Of a stretch of DNA of 64,000 bases, positions 18,354-27,953 are shown piece after piece (position 1 is the stretch's first letter; every line of letters starts with the position of its first letter). The position numbers were made by a program, and so were the translations under genes. This DNA comes from Sphingomonas sp. RIT328 (lineage in GTDB: Bacteria > Pseudomonadota > Alphaproteobacteria > Sphingomonadales > Sphingomonadaceae), in assembly GCF_000632225.1 (NCBI RefSeq), contig NZ_JFYV01000055.1:94688-158687 (forward strand), written 5' to 3'. Below the pieces are notes generated by a model. The model had not been told where the DNA came from and did no database searches. It worked only from the letters and a program-made list of their open reading frames with translations.

Positions 18354-20647
18354 TGCGCGAGAAGGAGCTGCGCCTCGCGCTGGTCTGTTATGGCGGGATC
18401 AGCCTTGCCGTCTACATGCACGGCATCACCAAGGAGGTCTGGCACCTCGTCCGCGCCAGCCGCGCGATTCACGCCGGTGAGACCGCGCACGGCGCCAGCG
18501 AGCGCGTCTATGCGGAGCTGATCGCCGAGATCGAGGCGCTCGCCGGGCTGCGGCTGCGCGTCCTCGCCGATATCGTCGCGGGCGCGTCGGCGGGCGGGAT
18601 CAACGGCATCTTCCTCGCCCAGGCGATCACCAGCGGCCAGAGCCTCGAACCGCTCACCGACCTGTGGCTGACCTCCGCCGATGTCGAGGCGCTGATCGAT
18701 GCCGAGGCGGCGCCGGCGAGCCGCTTCTCCAAATTATGGGCCTTGCCGCTCGCCTGGGTCGCGGCGGGGCGCAGCAAGGACAAGGTCGAGGCGCTCGACG
18801 CGGCGACGCAGGACGAGGTGCGCACCAAGCTGTCGCATTTCGTCCGCTCGCGCTGGTTCGAGCCGCCGTTCGGCGGCGAGACCTTCACCGGGCTGTTGCT
18901 CGATGCCTTCGCCGCGATGGCCGCCGCGCCGCCGGGGCCGCGGCTGCTGCCGGCCGGGCAGCCGCTCGACCTGTTCGTCACCTGCACCGATTTCACCGGC
19001 CATCCCGAGCGGCTGCGGCTCAATTCGCCGCCGGAGGTGCTCGAGACCGAGCATCGCATCGTCATCGGCTTTTCCGACCATGCCGGCGGCGCGATCGGCG
19101 CGGTGCCCGAACTCGCCTTTGCGGCACGGGCGACGTCGAGCTTCCCCGGCGCCTTCCCGCCGTTCACCGTCGCCGAACTCGACCGGGTCCTCGCCGCGCG
19201 CGGGCTCGCCTGGCCGGAGCGCGACGCCTTCCTCAAGCGGGTCCTGCCGCGCCACGTCGCCGCCAATCAGGTCGACAAGGCGGTGCTGATCGACGGGTCG
19301 GTGCTCGCCAATGCGCCGTTCCGCCCGGCGATCGATGCGCTCAGGGAACGGCCGGCGAGGCGCGAGGTCGACCGCCGCTTCGTCTACATCGACCCGTCGC
19401 CGGGCATCAAGATCCGCCTCGGCGCAGGGGGCGAGACGCCGGGCTTCTTCCAGACCATCCTCGGCGCGCTCAGCGACCTGCCGCGGCAGCAGCCGATCCG
19501 CGACAATCTCGATGCGCTCGCCGAACGCTCCGAACGGATCGACCGGCTGCGCGGCATCGTCACCGCGCTGCGCCCGGCGGTCGAGGAGGAGATCGAGCAA
19601 TCCTTCGGCCACACGCTGTTCCTCGACCGGCCGACGCCGGCGCGGCTGGTCGCGTGGCGGCGGCGTGCGCAGACGGCCGCGGCGAGCCGCGCCGGCTACA
19701 GCTATGTCGCCTACGGTCATCTCAAGCTGAGCGGCGTCGTCGCGATGATCAGCGGGCTGCTCTACCAGATCGGCGGCGAGCCGGGGCAGCAGCGCTGGCG
19801 GCGGATCCGCGCGGGGATCGAGGCGGCGATCGCGTCGCGCGGCTTCGGCGGCGTCGCGCCGAGCTTCTCGGGCAAGGAAGGCGCGGCGACGGTCGACTTC
19901 CTGCGCACCTTCGATCTCGGCTTCCGCATCCGCCGGCTGCGGCTGATGGCGCGCCGACTCGAGGAGATCGAGGCCGGGCAGCCCGACGACCAGTCGGCCG
20001 GTGCCGCCGCGATGCGCGACGCCATCTATGCCTCGCTCGCCGCCTATCTCGACCGCCAGCGTGCGGATCATTATCCGCAACTCCACCAGATGGTGCGGAC
20101 GTCCCGCAGCCAGGACGCGGCGCCGCTGCTCGACGCGCTCGGCGACGCGCTCGATCTCGCCACGCTCGATGCCGACACCGACCGCCGGCTCGCCGACGCC
20201 TTCGTCAGCCTCGACCGGCCGATGCGGCGGGCGCTGCTGCTCACTTATTTGGGCTTCCCCTATTTCGACACCGCGACGCTGCCGCTGCTGCAGGGCGAGG
20301 GACTCGACGAGTTCGACCCGATCAAGGTCGATCGCATCGCCCCCGACGATGCCGGCTCGATCCGCGCCGGCGGCGCGGAGGCGACGCTCAAGGGCATCCA
20401 GTTCAACAGCTTCGGCGCCTTCTTCAGCCGCGCCTATCGCGAGAACGATTATCTGTGGGGCCGGCTGCACGGCGCCGAGCGGATGATCGACATCTGCGTC
20501 TCGACGCTGCCGCCGACGGTGCGGATGAAGCCGGGCCGCGTCGCCGCGATCAAACGCAGTGCCTTCCGCGCGATCCTCGACGAGGAAGAGCCGCGGCTGA
20601 CGGCGATCCCCGGGCTGATCGCGACGCTGCGCGGCGAGGTGGGATAA
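18353..20647 (+). CDS. Patatin-like phospholipase, DUF3376 type
   Basis: 764-aa patatin-domain lipid acyl hydrolase. The oxyanion segment CYGGISLAVYMHG is at the N-terminus, the nucleophile elbow GASAGG has Ser79, and the catalytic Asp lies in IDGSVLANAPF (DGS instead of the common DGG/DGA). Then come several hundred mostly helical residues, as in the long DUF3376 bacterial patatins. No signal peptide, so it acts in the cytoplasm or at the inner membrane. Co-translated with the EEP gene. Confidence 0.85.
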   Translation: MREKELRLALVCYGGISLAVYMHGITKEVWHLVRASRAIHAGETAHGASERVYAELIAEIEALAGLRLRVLADIVAGASAGGINGIFLAQAITSGQSLEPLTDLWLTSADVEALIDAEAAPASRFSKLWALPLAWVAAGRSKDKVEALDAATQDEVRTKLSHFVRSRWFEPPFGGETFTGLLLDAFAAMAAAPPGPRLLPAGQPLDLFVTCTDFTGHPERLRLNSPPEVLETEHRIVIGFSDHAGGAIGAVPELAFAARATSSFPGAFPPFTVAELDRVLAARGLAWPERDAFLKRVLPRHVAANQVDKAVLIDGSVLANAPFRPAIDALRERPARREVDRRFVYIDPSPGIKIRLGAGGETPGFFQTILGALSDLPRQQPIRDNLDALAERSERIDRLRGIVTALRPAVEEEIEQSFGHTLFLDRPTPARLVAWRRRAQTAAASRAGYSYVAYGHLKLSGVVAMISGLLYQIGGEPGQQRWRRIRAGIEAAIASRGFGGVAPSFSGKEGAATVDFLRTFDLGFRIRRLRLMARRLEEIEAGQPDDQSAGAAAMRDAIYASLAAYLDRQRADHYPQLHQMVRTSRSQDAAPLLDALGDALDLATLDADTDRRLADAFVSLDRPMRRALLLTYLGFPYFDTATLPLLQGEGLDEFDPIKVDRIAPDDAGSIRAGGAEATLKGIQFNSFGAFFSRAYRENDYLWGRLHGAERMIDICVSTLPPTVRMKPGRVAAIKRSAFRAILDEEEPRLTAIPGLIATLRGEVG

Positions 20648-20754
20648 GGCCGCCTCACGCCGGCACGCCGGGCCGCCCCGATCGTACCCGTCCGGCCCCT
20701 CTGGCCATCCGCCTCCGCCGCCGCTACCCTCGCCCGCGTCCCCGGGAGTGATGC

Positions 20755-21093
20755 ATGCAGTTCCTCAAGATCCTGTTCTGGTTCCTGCTCGCGTTCGTCG
20801 CGGCGCTGTTCACCTACGGCAATTGGACCAGCATCCAGATCAACCTGTGGAGCGGGCTGATCGCCGACGTCAATCTGCCGCTGCTGCTGCTCGTCACCTT
20901 CCTGCTCGGACTGCTGCCGACCTATCTCTATCTCGGCACGGTGCGCTGGCGGCTGCGCCAGCGGCTGAGCGCCTGCGAGCGGCTGCTCGCCGAGCAGCGC
21001 GCGCAGGTCGCGCCGCCGGCCCTCGTCGTCGCGCCGGCGAACGCCGATCCGCTGACGCCGAGCGAACCCGCCGCGATGGGCCGCCCGGCATGA
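20755..21093 (+). CDS. LapA-like (DUF1049) inner-membrane protein
   Basis: 112-aa protein with two membrane helices (about residues 4-22 and 42-62) and the typical NWTSIQINLW segment between them, as in LapA/YciS proteins. A coiled, charged cytoplasmic stretch follows (RWRLRQRLSACERLLAEQ), then a Pro/Ala-rich tail. E. coli LapA helps control LPS synthesis with LapB, which is not nearby. Its stop overlaps the pyrF start. Confidence 0.75.
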   Translation: MQFLKILFWFLLAFVAALFTYGNWTSIQINLWSGLIADVNLPLLLLVTFLLGLLPTYLYLGTVRWRLRQRLSACERLLAEQRAQVAPPALVVAPANADPLTPSEPAAMGRPA

Positions 21094-21761
21094 GCCCGAT
21101 CTTCGTCGCAATCGACACACCCGATCTCGCCCGTGCCAAGGCGCTCGCCAACCGCACGCGCGCGCATGTCGGCGGGCTCAAGCTCGGGCTCGAGTTCTTC
21201 TGTGCGCACGGACAGGCCGGGGTGCGCGAGCTTGCCGAGATCGGGCTGCCGATCTTCCTCGACCTCAAGCTGCACGACATTCCCAATACCGTCGCCAAGG
21301 CGGTACAGGCGCTGAGCGGGCTCGCGCCGGCGATCCTCACCGTCCATGCCAGCGGCGGCCGCGCGATGCTGGAGGATGCCAAGGCCGCGGCGTCGCCGCA
21401 TACCAAGGTGGTCGCGGTGACGATGCTGACCAGCCTCGATGCGAGCGACCTCGCCGCGACCGGCGTCGCCGGCAGCGCCGAGGCGCAGGTGCTGCGCCTC
21501 ACCGATCTGGCGCATGAGGCGGGGATCGACGGCATCGTCTGCTCGGGGGCCGAGGTCGCCGCGGCGCGCAAGGCGTGGCCCAAGGGCTTCTTCGTCGTAC
21601 CCGGCGTCCGCCCTGCCGACGGCGTGATCGGCGATCAGAAACGGGTCGTCACACCGCGCGCCGCGCTCGATGCGGGTGCGTCGATCCTCGTCATCGGCCG
21701 TCCGATCACCCAGGCGGAGGACCCCGACGCCGCCGCCCGCGCGATCGGCGCGACGTTGTAA
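21090..21761 (+). CDS. pyrF: Orotidine 5'-phosphate decarboxylase
   Basis: 223-aa TIM-barrel enzyme making UMP from OMP, the last step of de novo pyrimidine synthesis. The catalytic Asp-Lys-Asp motif is in DLKLHDIPNTV and the phosphate-binding end in VVPGVRPADG...LVIGRPIT. ATGA overlap with the lapA-like gene. It heads the run toward trpF, though a 303-bp repeat-rich gap separates them. Confidence 0.95.
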   Translation: MSPIFVAIDTPDLARAKALANRTRAHVGGLKLGLEFFCAHGQAGVRELAEIGLPIFLDLKLHDIPNTVAKAVQALSGLAPAILTVHASGGRAMLEDAKAAASPHTKVVAVTMLTSLDASDLAATGVAGSAEAQVLRLTDLAHEAGIDGIVCSGAEVAAARKAWPKGFFVVPGVRPADGVIGDQKRVVTPRAALDAGASILVIGRPITQAEDPDAAARAIGATL

Positions 21762-22027
21762 ATGACACATCCCTCTCCCTACGGGAGATGACACATCCCT
21801 CTCCCTACGGGAGAGGGATGCGGCGAGAGGGTGAGGGCAGGCGCGAAACGCTCGGCCCTGGCCCCGCCAGTGGAGTGCCGGTCGCGATGACGGTCCGGGA
21901 CCGGCTTACTCCTCGCCCGCGCCTCCACCACGCCACCGTCCGTGCGACGCTCTCAAAAACACGCCGCCCAACCTGCCGTCACCCAGCGCCGCCTTCTCCC
22001 TCTCCCATCGGGAGAGGGAGAAGGCGG
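21762..22027. repeat. 26-bp tandem duplication and CTCTCCC palindromes between pyrF and trpF
   Basis: 21762-21787 and 21788-21813 are exact tandem copies of a 26-bp unit that includes CCCTCTCCCTACGGGAG. An 18-bp perfect palindrome (21989-22006 with 22010-22027) of the same family lies before trpF. The rest of the 303-bp gap shows no gene. Confidence 0.8.
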
Positions 22028-22064
22028 GCTTGCAACTTGCGTCGGAAATCCCGACACGCGCTGG

Positions 22065-22697
22065 ATGCCCACCGCCACTAAGATCTGCGGCCTGACCACG
22101 CCCGAGACGCTCGCCGCCGCGCTGCGCGGCGGGGCCAGTCACGTCGGGTTCGTCTTCTTCCCGCCCTCCCCCCGGCACCTCGGCCTTGATGCCGCGGCCG
22201 GCCTCACCGGGCAGGTGCCGGGCGAGGCGACGCGGGTCGGGGTGTTCGTCGATCCCGACGATGCGACGCTCGACGCGGCGATCGCCGCGGCGCGGCTCGA
22301 CGCGATCCAGCTCCACCAGACCGCGCCCGAACGCGTCGCCGCGATCCGCGCGCGCGTCCGCCGGGAGACCTGGGCGGCGGTGGCGATCAAGACGCGCGCC
22401 GACCTCGATGACGCGCACCGCTACGCCGGTGCCGCCGACCGGCTGCTCTACGACGCCAAGACGCCGCCCGGCGGCCTGCCCGGCGGCATGGGGCTGCGCT
22501 TCGACTGGGCGATGCTCGACGGCCTGCGCCACCCGCTGCCCTGGGCGCTGTCCGGCGGGCTCGATCCCGCCAACGTGCGCGAGGCGATCGCGCGCACCGG
22601 CGCGCCCTTGGTCGACGTCTCGTCGGGCGTCGAATCCGCGCCGGGGGTCAAGGATATGGACAAGATCGGCGCCTTCCTTAAAGCGGCGCAGTCATGA
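22065..22697 (+). CDS. trpF: Phosphoribosylanthranilate isomerase
   Basis: 210-aa TIM-barrel isomerase of tryptophan synthesis. The catalytic Cys is in KICGLTTPE near the start, the acid Asp in GVFVDPDD, and the C-terminal phosphate site is ALSGGLDPANV...DVSSGVE. The start MPTATKICGL fits the family. ATGA overlap with trpB. Confidence 0.95.
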   Translation: MPTATKICGLTTPETLAAALRGGASHVGFVFFPPSPRHLGLDAAAGLTGQVPGEATRVGVFVDPDDATLDAAIAAARLDAIQLHQTAPERVAAIRARVRRETWAAVAIKTRADLDDAHRYAGAADRLLYDAKTPPGGLPGGMGLRFDWAMLDGLRHPLPWALSGGLDPANVREAIARTGAPLVDVSSGVESAPGVKDMDKIGAFLKAAQS

Positions 22698-23941
22698 ACG
22701 CCCCCAACACCTATCGCGCCCAGCCCGACGAGCGCGGGCATTTCGGCCAGTTCGGCGGACGCTATGTCGCCGAGACGCTGATGCCGCTGATCCTCGAGCT
22801 CGAGCGCGAATATCGCGCCGCCAAGGCCGACCCCGCCTTCGCCGCGCAATTCGACGATCTGATGAACCATTATGTCGGCCGCCCCAGCCCGCTCTACCAC
22901 GCCGAACGGCTGAGCGAGGCGGTACGCGAGGGCGCGGGAACCGGCCCGAACGGCGAGAGGCTCGGCGCGCAGATCTGGTTCAAGCGCGACGAGCTCAACC
23001 ATACCGGCGCGCACAAGATCAACAATTGCATCGGCCAGATCCTGCTCGCCATCCGCATGGGCAAGACGCGGATCATCGCCGAGACGGGCGCCGGCCAGCA
23101 CGGCGTCGCCACCGCCGCGGTCTGCGCGCGCTTCGGCCTGCCCTGCGTCATCTACATGGGTGCGAAGGACGTCGAGCGGCAGCAGCCCAACGTCTTCCGC
23201 ATGAAGCTGCTCGGCGCCGAGGTCCGCCCGGTGACCAGCGGCGCGGCGACCCTGTCCGACGCGATGAACGAGGGGCTGCGCGACTGGGTCGCCAACGTCC
23301 ACGACACCTTCTACATCATCGGCACCGCCGCCGGCCCGCATCCCTATCCCGAGCTGGTCCGCGACTTCCAGAGCATCATCGGCCGCGAGGCGCGCGCGCA
23401 GATGCTCGAGCGGACCGGCCGCCTGCCCGATCTGCTGTGCGCGGCGATCGGCGGCGGATCGAATGCGATCGGCCTGTTCCACCCCTTCCTCGACGATGAG
23501 TCGGTCGGCATGCTCGGCGTCGAGGCGGCGGGTCACGGCCTCGAGGGCAGCGAACATGCCGCCAGCCTCGCCGGCGGTTTCCCCGGCGTGCTCCACGGCA
23601 ACAAGACCTATCTGTTGCAGGACGAGGACGGCCAGATCGCGGAAGGGCATTCGATCTCGGCGGGGCTCGACTATCCCGGCATCGGCCCCGAGCATGCCTG
23701 GCTGCGCGACATCGGCCGCGTCGAATATACCAGCGCGACCGATCAGGACGCGCTCGATGCCTTCCAATTGCTCTGCCGCACCGAGGGCATCATTCCCGCG
23801 CTCGAGCCCGCGCATGCGATCGCCGCGGTGACCAAGCGCGCGCGGACGATGCGCGACGACCAGATCATCCTCGCCAATCTGTGCGGTCGCGGCGACAAGG
23901 ACATCTTCACCGTCGCCAACGCGCTGGGGGTGGCGATATGA
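22694..23941 (+). CDS. trpB: Tryptophan synthase beta chain
   Basis: 415-aa PLP enzyme that joins indole with serine. The PLP-binding lysine is in NHTGAHKINN (K108), with the phosphate-binding GGGSNAIG loop and the catalytic Glu in ETGAGQHG. It overlaps both trpF and trpA by ATGA, so the three are co-translated. Confidence 0.97.
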   Translation: MNAPNTYRAQPDERGHFGQFGGRYVAETLMPLILELEREYRAAKADPAFAAQFDDLMNHYVGRPSPLYHAERLSEAVREGAGTGPNGERLGAQIWFKRDELNHTGAHKINNCIGQILLAIRMGKTRIIAETGAGQHGVATAAVCARFGLPCVIYMGAKDVERQQPNVFRMKLLGAEVRPVTSGAATLSDAMNEGLRDWVANVHDTFYIIGTAAGPHPYPELVRDFQSIIGREARAQMLERTGRLPDLLCAAIGGGSNAIGLFHPFLDDESVGMLGVEAAGHGLEGSEHAASLAGGFPGVLHGNKTYLLQDEDGQIAEGHSISAGLDYPGIGPEHAWLRDIGRVEYTSATDQDALDAFQLLCRTEGIIPALEPAHAIAAVTKRARTMRDDQIILANLCGRGDKDIFTVANALGVAI

Positions 23942-24732
23942 GTGCACGCCTGTCGGCCGCCTTCGGGAAGGGCCGGCCCGCGCTCGTCACCTTCGTCACC
24001 GCCGGCGACGGGCCGACCGGCGCGATCCTCGACGCGCTGGTCGAGGGCGGCGCCGACGTGATCGAGCTCGGCATGCCGTTCACCGATCCGATGGCGGACG
24101 GTCCGGCGATCCAGGCGGCGAATCTGCGCAGCCTTGCCGCCGGCACGCGCACCGCCGACATCCTCGCCATCGCCACCGCCTTTCGCGCGCGCCATCCCGA
24201 GGTGCCGCTGGTGCTGATGGGCTATGCCAATCCGATGCTGCGCCGCGGTCCCGACTGGTTCGCCGCCGCCGCCGCGGCCGCGGGCGTCGACGGCGTGATC
24301 TGCGTCGACATCCCGCCGGAGGAAGACGAGGCGCTCGGCCCGATGCTGCGCGCGCAGGGCATCGATCCGATCCGCCTCGCCACGCCGACCACCGATGCGG
24401 CGCGGCTGCCGCGCGTGCTGGAGGGGGCGAGCGGCTTCCTCTATTACGTCTCGGTCGCGGGGATCACCGGGCTGCAACAGGCGGCGCAGGGCTCGATCGA
24501 CGCCGCGGTGGCGCGTCTCAAGGCGCAGACCAGGCTGCCGGTCGCGGTCGGCTTCGGCGTCCGCACGCCCGAACAGGCGGCGGCGATCGGCGCCTGTGCC
24601 GATGGCGTCGTCGTCGGCTCGGCGATCGTCGAGCTGGTCGCGGCGCATGGCGCGGATGCCCCAGCGGCGGTGCGCGCCTATGTCCACTCCCTCAGCGAGG
24701 CGGTCGCCTCGTCGCGAAAGGTCAGCCGATGA
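23938..24732 (+). CDS. trpA: Tryptophan synthase alpha chain
   Basis: 264-aa TIM-barrel subunit cleaving indole-3-glycerol phosphate and channelling indole to TrpB. The catalytic Glu is in VIELGMPFTDPMADGP and the Asp in GVICVDIPPEE, with the phosphate site GFGVRTPEQ. It overlaps trpB and accD by ATGA. Confidence 0.97.
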   Translation: MSARLSAAFGKGRPALVTFVTAGDGPTGAILDALVEGGADVIELGMPFTDPMADGPAIQAANLRSLAAGTRTADILAIATAFRARHPEVPLVLMGYANPMLRRGPDWFAAAAAAAGVDGVICVDIPPEEDEALGPMLRAQGIDPIRLATPTTDAARLPRVLEGASGFLYYVSVAGITGLQQAAQGSIDAAVARLKAQTRLPVAVGFGVRTPEQAAAIGACADGVVVGSAIVELVAAHGADAPAAVRAYVHSLSEAVASSRKVSR

Positions 24733-25583
24733 GCTGGATCACCAACGTCCGCAACGCCCTGCCCTTCGTCGCCAAGCGCGAATCGTCGGACGAGAATCTG
24801 TGGCACAAGTGCAAGGGCTGCGGCCAGATGATCTTCACCAAGGAATTGGAGGAGAATCTCTACGTCTGCCCGAAGTGCGATCATCACGAGCGGATCGGGC
24901 CCAAGTTGCGCTTCGCGCAGATCCTCGACAGCGGCAGCTGCAGCGAATTGCCCGCGCCCAAGGTGGTCGAGGACCCGCTCAAGTTCCGTGATTCGAAACG
25001 CTATACCGATCGGCTCAAGGCGGCGCGGACCTCGGCGCAGGAACAGGATGCGCTGATCAACGCGCGCGGCACGATCCTCGGCCATCGCGTCGTGATGGGC
25101 GTGCAGGACTTCGCCTTCATGGGCGGATCGATGGGGCTTGCGGTCGGCGAGGCCTTCGTCCGCGGCATCGAGGCGGCGATCCACGACAAGGCGCCGTATG
25201 TCGTCTTCACCGCCGCGGGCGGCGCGCGCATGCAGGAGGGCATCCTCAGCCTGATGCAGATGCCGCGCAGCACCGTCGCGATCCAGATGCTCCACGATGC
25301 CGGCCTGCCCTATATCGTCGTGCTCACCGATCCGACCACCGGCGGCGTCACTGCCAGCTATGCGATGCTCGGCGACGTGCAGATCAGCGAGCCCAATGCG
25401 CTGATCGGATTCGCCGGCCAGCGGGTGATCGAGAGCACGATCCGCGAGAAACTGCCCGAAGGCTTCCAGCGCGCCGAATATCTGCTGGATCATGGCATGC
25501 TCGACATGGTCGTCCACCGCAAGGAGCTGCGCGATCGGCTGGCAACGGTAATTGGCTATCTGGCGACGGCGCAGGCGGCGTAG
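24729..25583 (+). CDS. accD: Acetyl-CoA carboxylase carboxyltransferase subunit beta
   Basis: 284-aa beta subunit of the carboxyltransferase that forms malonyl-CoA for fatty-acid synthesis. The N-terminal zinc ribbon has C28, C31, C47 and C50. The crotonase-fold domain shows FAFMGGSMGLAVGEAF and the GGARMQEG and TDPTTGGVTASYA oxyanion loops. Partner accA is not in the window. It is translationally coupled to trpA, a standard alphaproteobacterial arrangement. Confidence 0.97.
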   Translation: MSWITNVRNALPFVAKRESSDENLWHKCKGCGQMIFTKELEENLYVCPKCDHHERIGPKLRFAQILDSGSCSELPAPKVVEDPLKFRDSKRYTDRLKAARTSAQEQDALINARGTILGHRVVMGVQDFAFMGGSMGLAVGEAFVRGIEAAIHDKAPYVVFTAAGGARMQEGILSLMQMPRSTVAIQMLHDAGLPYIVVLTDPTTGGVTASYAMLGDVQISEPNALIGFAGQRVIESTIREKLPEGFQRAEYLLDHGMLDMVVHRKELRDRLATVIGYLATAQAA

Positions 25584-25657
25584 GCGAGGGCGGACCGGCC
25601 GCTGCCATACGGCAGCAGCCCGGCCGCTGCGAGGGCTGCGACCCCGCGTCCCCATCG

Positions 25658-25749
25658 ACCACCCCGGCGAAGGCCGGGGTCTAGTTCCGCGACGCTTTTG
25701 GGACCTCACGGCAGTCTCCCAACTGGACCCCGGCCTTCGCCGGGGTGGT
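25658..25749. repeat. Dispersed palindromic repeat pair, copy 3, between accD and folC
   Basis: Arms 25658-25681 and 25726-25749 are exact 24-bp inverted repeats (core CCGGCGAAGGCCGG). The other parts of this 360-bp gap contain a small GCTGCC/GGCAGC hairpin near 25600-25615 but no gene that I can support. Confidence 0.85.
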
Positions 25750-25943
25750 GCGGAGGATGGGGCGTGGGCCTGCTGAGCCAGATAGCGTCGATCCGTTAGC
25801 GGCAGATCCTCGTCGCGACCGGTCCGTGCCCTGGCGACAGCACCGGTTTGGCCATGCCGCCGGATCGACTTCCCCCACCCGTTCGCCTAAGGCGGGCGCG
25901 ACGAGACCCCATGGCGCGCGGCGACCCGAGACCGACCCACACG

Positions 25944-27269
25944 ATGCCAGACCACGCCACCTCCACCGATACCGCCGTCCAGCAGCAACTCGACCGACTG
26001 TGGTCGCTGTCCCCCGGCGCCGACGTGCTCGGGCTGGAGCGGATCACCCGGCTCCTCGCCCGGCTCGGCGATCCGCATCGGGCGATGCCGCCGGTGTTCC
26101 ACGTCGCCGGCACCAACGGCAAGGGATCGACCTGCGCCTTCCTGCGCGCGGCGATCGAGGCGGCGGGGCATGACGTCCATGTCTTCTCGAGCCCGCACCT
26201 CGTCCGCTTCAACGAACGCATCCGCATCGCCGGCAGGCTGATCGACGATGCGACGCTCGCCGCATTGCTCGCCGAGGTGCTCGACGCCGCCGGGGACGGG
26301 GCGGATGCGATCGGCGCGAGCTTCTTCGAAGTCACCACCGCCGCCGCCTTCCTCGCCTTTTCGCGCACGCCGGCCGCGGCGACGATCGTCGAGGTCGGGC
26401 TCGGCGGCCGGCTCGATGCGACCAACGTCATCGCCGCGCCGGCGGTGACCGGCATCGCTGCGCTCGGCATGGATCATGAGGCATTTCTCGGCGATCGGCT
26501 GATCGACATCGCCGGCGAGAAAGCGGGGATCGCCAAGGCGGGCGTGCCGCTGGTGACGATGCGCTACGCCACCGCCTGCCGCGCCCGGATCGCCGCCGTC
26601 GCCGCGGCGGCCGGCGCCCCGGTCGTCGCCCGCACCGTCGACTGGTGGAGCGACACGACGCGGACCTCGCTGCGCTATCGCGACGCCGCCGGCACGATCG
26701 CCACCGCACGGCCGAGACTGGTCGGCGCACACCAGTCGCGCAATCTCGCGCTCGCGCTGGCGATGCTGCGCCATCAGCAGGCGGTGGCCGTGCCACTCGC
26801 GGCGATGCGCGCCGCCGCCGACGGCGCGCACTGGCCGGCGCGGATGCAGCGGCTCGCCCCCGGTCCGCTCCACGCGCATCTGCCGGCCGGAAGCGAATTG
26901 TGGCTCGACGGCGCACACAATCCCTCGGCCGCGATGCCGGTGACGCAGGCGCTGCCTGGCATCGCGCGCGGGCGGCGGGTCGGGCTGGTACTCGGCATGC
27001 TCGCCAACAAGGATGCGGCGGGCGTGCTGCGACTGCTCGCGCCGTCGGTGTCGGAGGTGATCGCGGTGCCGGTGCCGGGGCATGCGCATCACGCGCCCGC
27101 GACGCTCGCCGCGCTCGCCGCCGGCCAGGGAGTCGGCGCGGGAGTCGCTGCCGACCTGCCCGACGCGCTCGGCCAGCTCGCGCGACGCGACACGCCGGTG
27201 GTGCTGATCGCCGGCTCGCTCTACCTGGCCGGTGAAGCGCTCCGCGCCAACGACGAGTATCCTGCCTGA
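25944..27269 (+). CDS. folC: Dihydrofolate synthase / folylpolyglutamate synthase
   Basis: 441-aa Mur-ligase-family enzyme adding glutamate to dihydropteroate and folates. It has the ATP-binding VAGTNGKGSTCAFL, the SSPHLVRFNERIRI substrate loop, the Mg-binding GLGGRLDATNV, and the C-terminal ligase domain with WLDGAHNP. The start MPDHATSTD is the closest ATG to conserved sequence. It ends the pyrF-trp-accD-folC run. Confidence 0.94.
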   Translation: MPDHATSTDTAVQQQLDRLWSLSPGADVLGLERITRLLARLGDPHRAMPPVFHVAGTNGKGSTCAFLRAAIEAAGHDVHVFSSPHLVRFNERIRIAGRLIDDATLAALLAEVLDAAGDGADAIGASFFEVTTAAAFLAFSRTPAAATIVEVGLGGRLDATNVIAAPAVTGIAALGMDHEAFLGDRLIDIAGEKAGIAKAGVPLVTMRYATACRARIAAVAAAAGAPVVARTVDWWSDTTRTSLRYRDAAGTIATARPRLVGAHQSRNLALALAMLRHQQAVAVPLAAMRAAADGAHWPARMQRLAPGPLHAHLPAGSELWLDGAHNPSAAMPVTQALPGIARGRRVGLVLGMLANKDAAGVLRLLAPSVSEVIAVPVPGHAHHAPATLAALAAGQGVGAGVAADLPDALGQLARRDTPVVLIAGSLYLAGEALRANDEYPA

Positions 27270-27338
27270 CGCCACGATTGCGATTGACTTGCAATAGCGG
27301 ACAGAGAAGACTGCGCGCGACCTCAGGAGTTGCCCCGC

Positions 27339-27767
27339 ATGTCCGATCTCACCACCACCGTCGCGGCCCTGCCCTATGCACTGCCGGCCTGCCCCAATGC
27401 GCGTGTCGCGCTGTTCGCGCTGCGGCGGATGGGGGCGCAGGGGCTGCACGATGCGCGGGCGAGCCATGCGCTATTCACCGCCTTCGGCCAGGAGTTCCGC
27501 CGCCCGCTGGTGCTGATGCGCGCGCTGATGGCGGATCTCGCCGGCACCGCGGCAGGGACGATCGCGATCGCGCCCTGCTGCTGCGCGCGGATGACCGCCG
27601 CCGAGCGCGCGTTGCTCACCATCCTCGCGCGGGTCGAGACGGCGCCGGACAGCGCACGGCTGCTGCTCGGCGACCTGCTCGGCGTGCGGCGTGTCGATTC
27701 GGTGCTGGCGAGCGTCGCCGCCGTCGCGACCGCCTTCGCCGATGATGGGCGGCCGATCTGCGTCTAG
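27339..27767 (+). CDS. Small conserved hypothetical protein (DUF6628-like)
   Basis: 142-aa alpha-helical protein. Its ATG has a ribosome site (CAGGAG) about 10 nt upstream. A CCCAR cluster sits in the middle (IAIAPCCCARMTAAE) and a LLLGDLLGVRRVDSVL segment near the end. From memory it resembles the sphingomonad-restricted family DUF6628, of unknown function; that assignment is not verified here. Confidence 0.7.
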   Translation: MSDLTTTVAALPYALPACPNARVALFALRRMGAQGLHDARASHALFTAFGQEFRRPLVLMRALMADLAGTAAGTIAIAPCCCARMTAAERALLTILARVETAPDSARLLLGDLLGVRRVDSVLASVAAVATAFADDGRPICV

Positions 27768-27953
27768 GCGGTCGCGGCGTTCACGGCTGCTGTTGAAGGG
27801 GTTGGCGCAGAGGACGCGGCGGGGCGGCGTTCCGGGAGGCCGTGGTCCGTTCCACCGCACGAGGCGCGGCCACAATCCCGGCGACGCCTTCCTCCGTGCC
27901 GCTGGACGCTAACCGATTCGAGCGGGATGAACAGGAGCGCGCCTATCGGGGCG

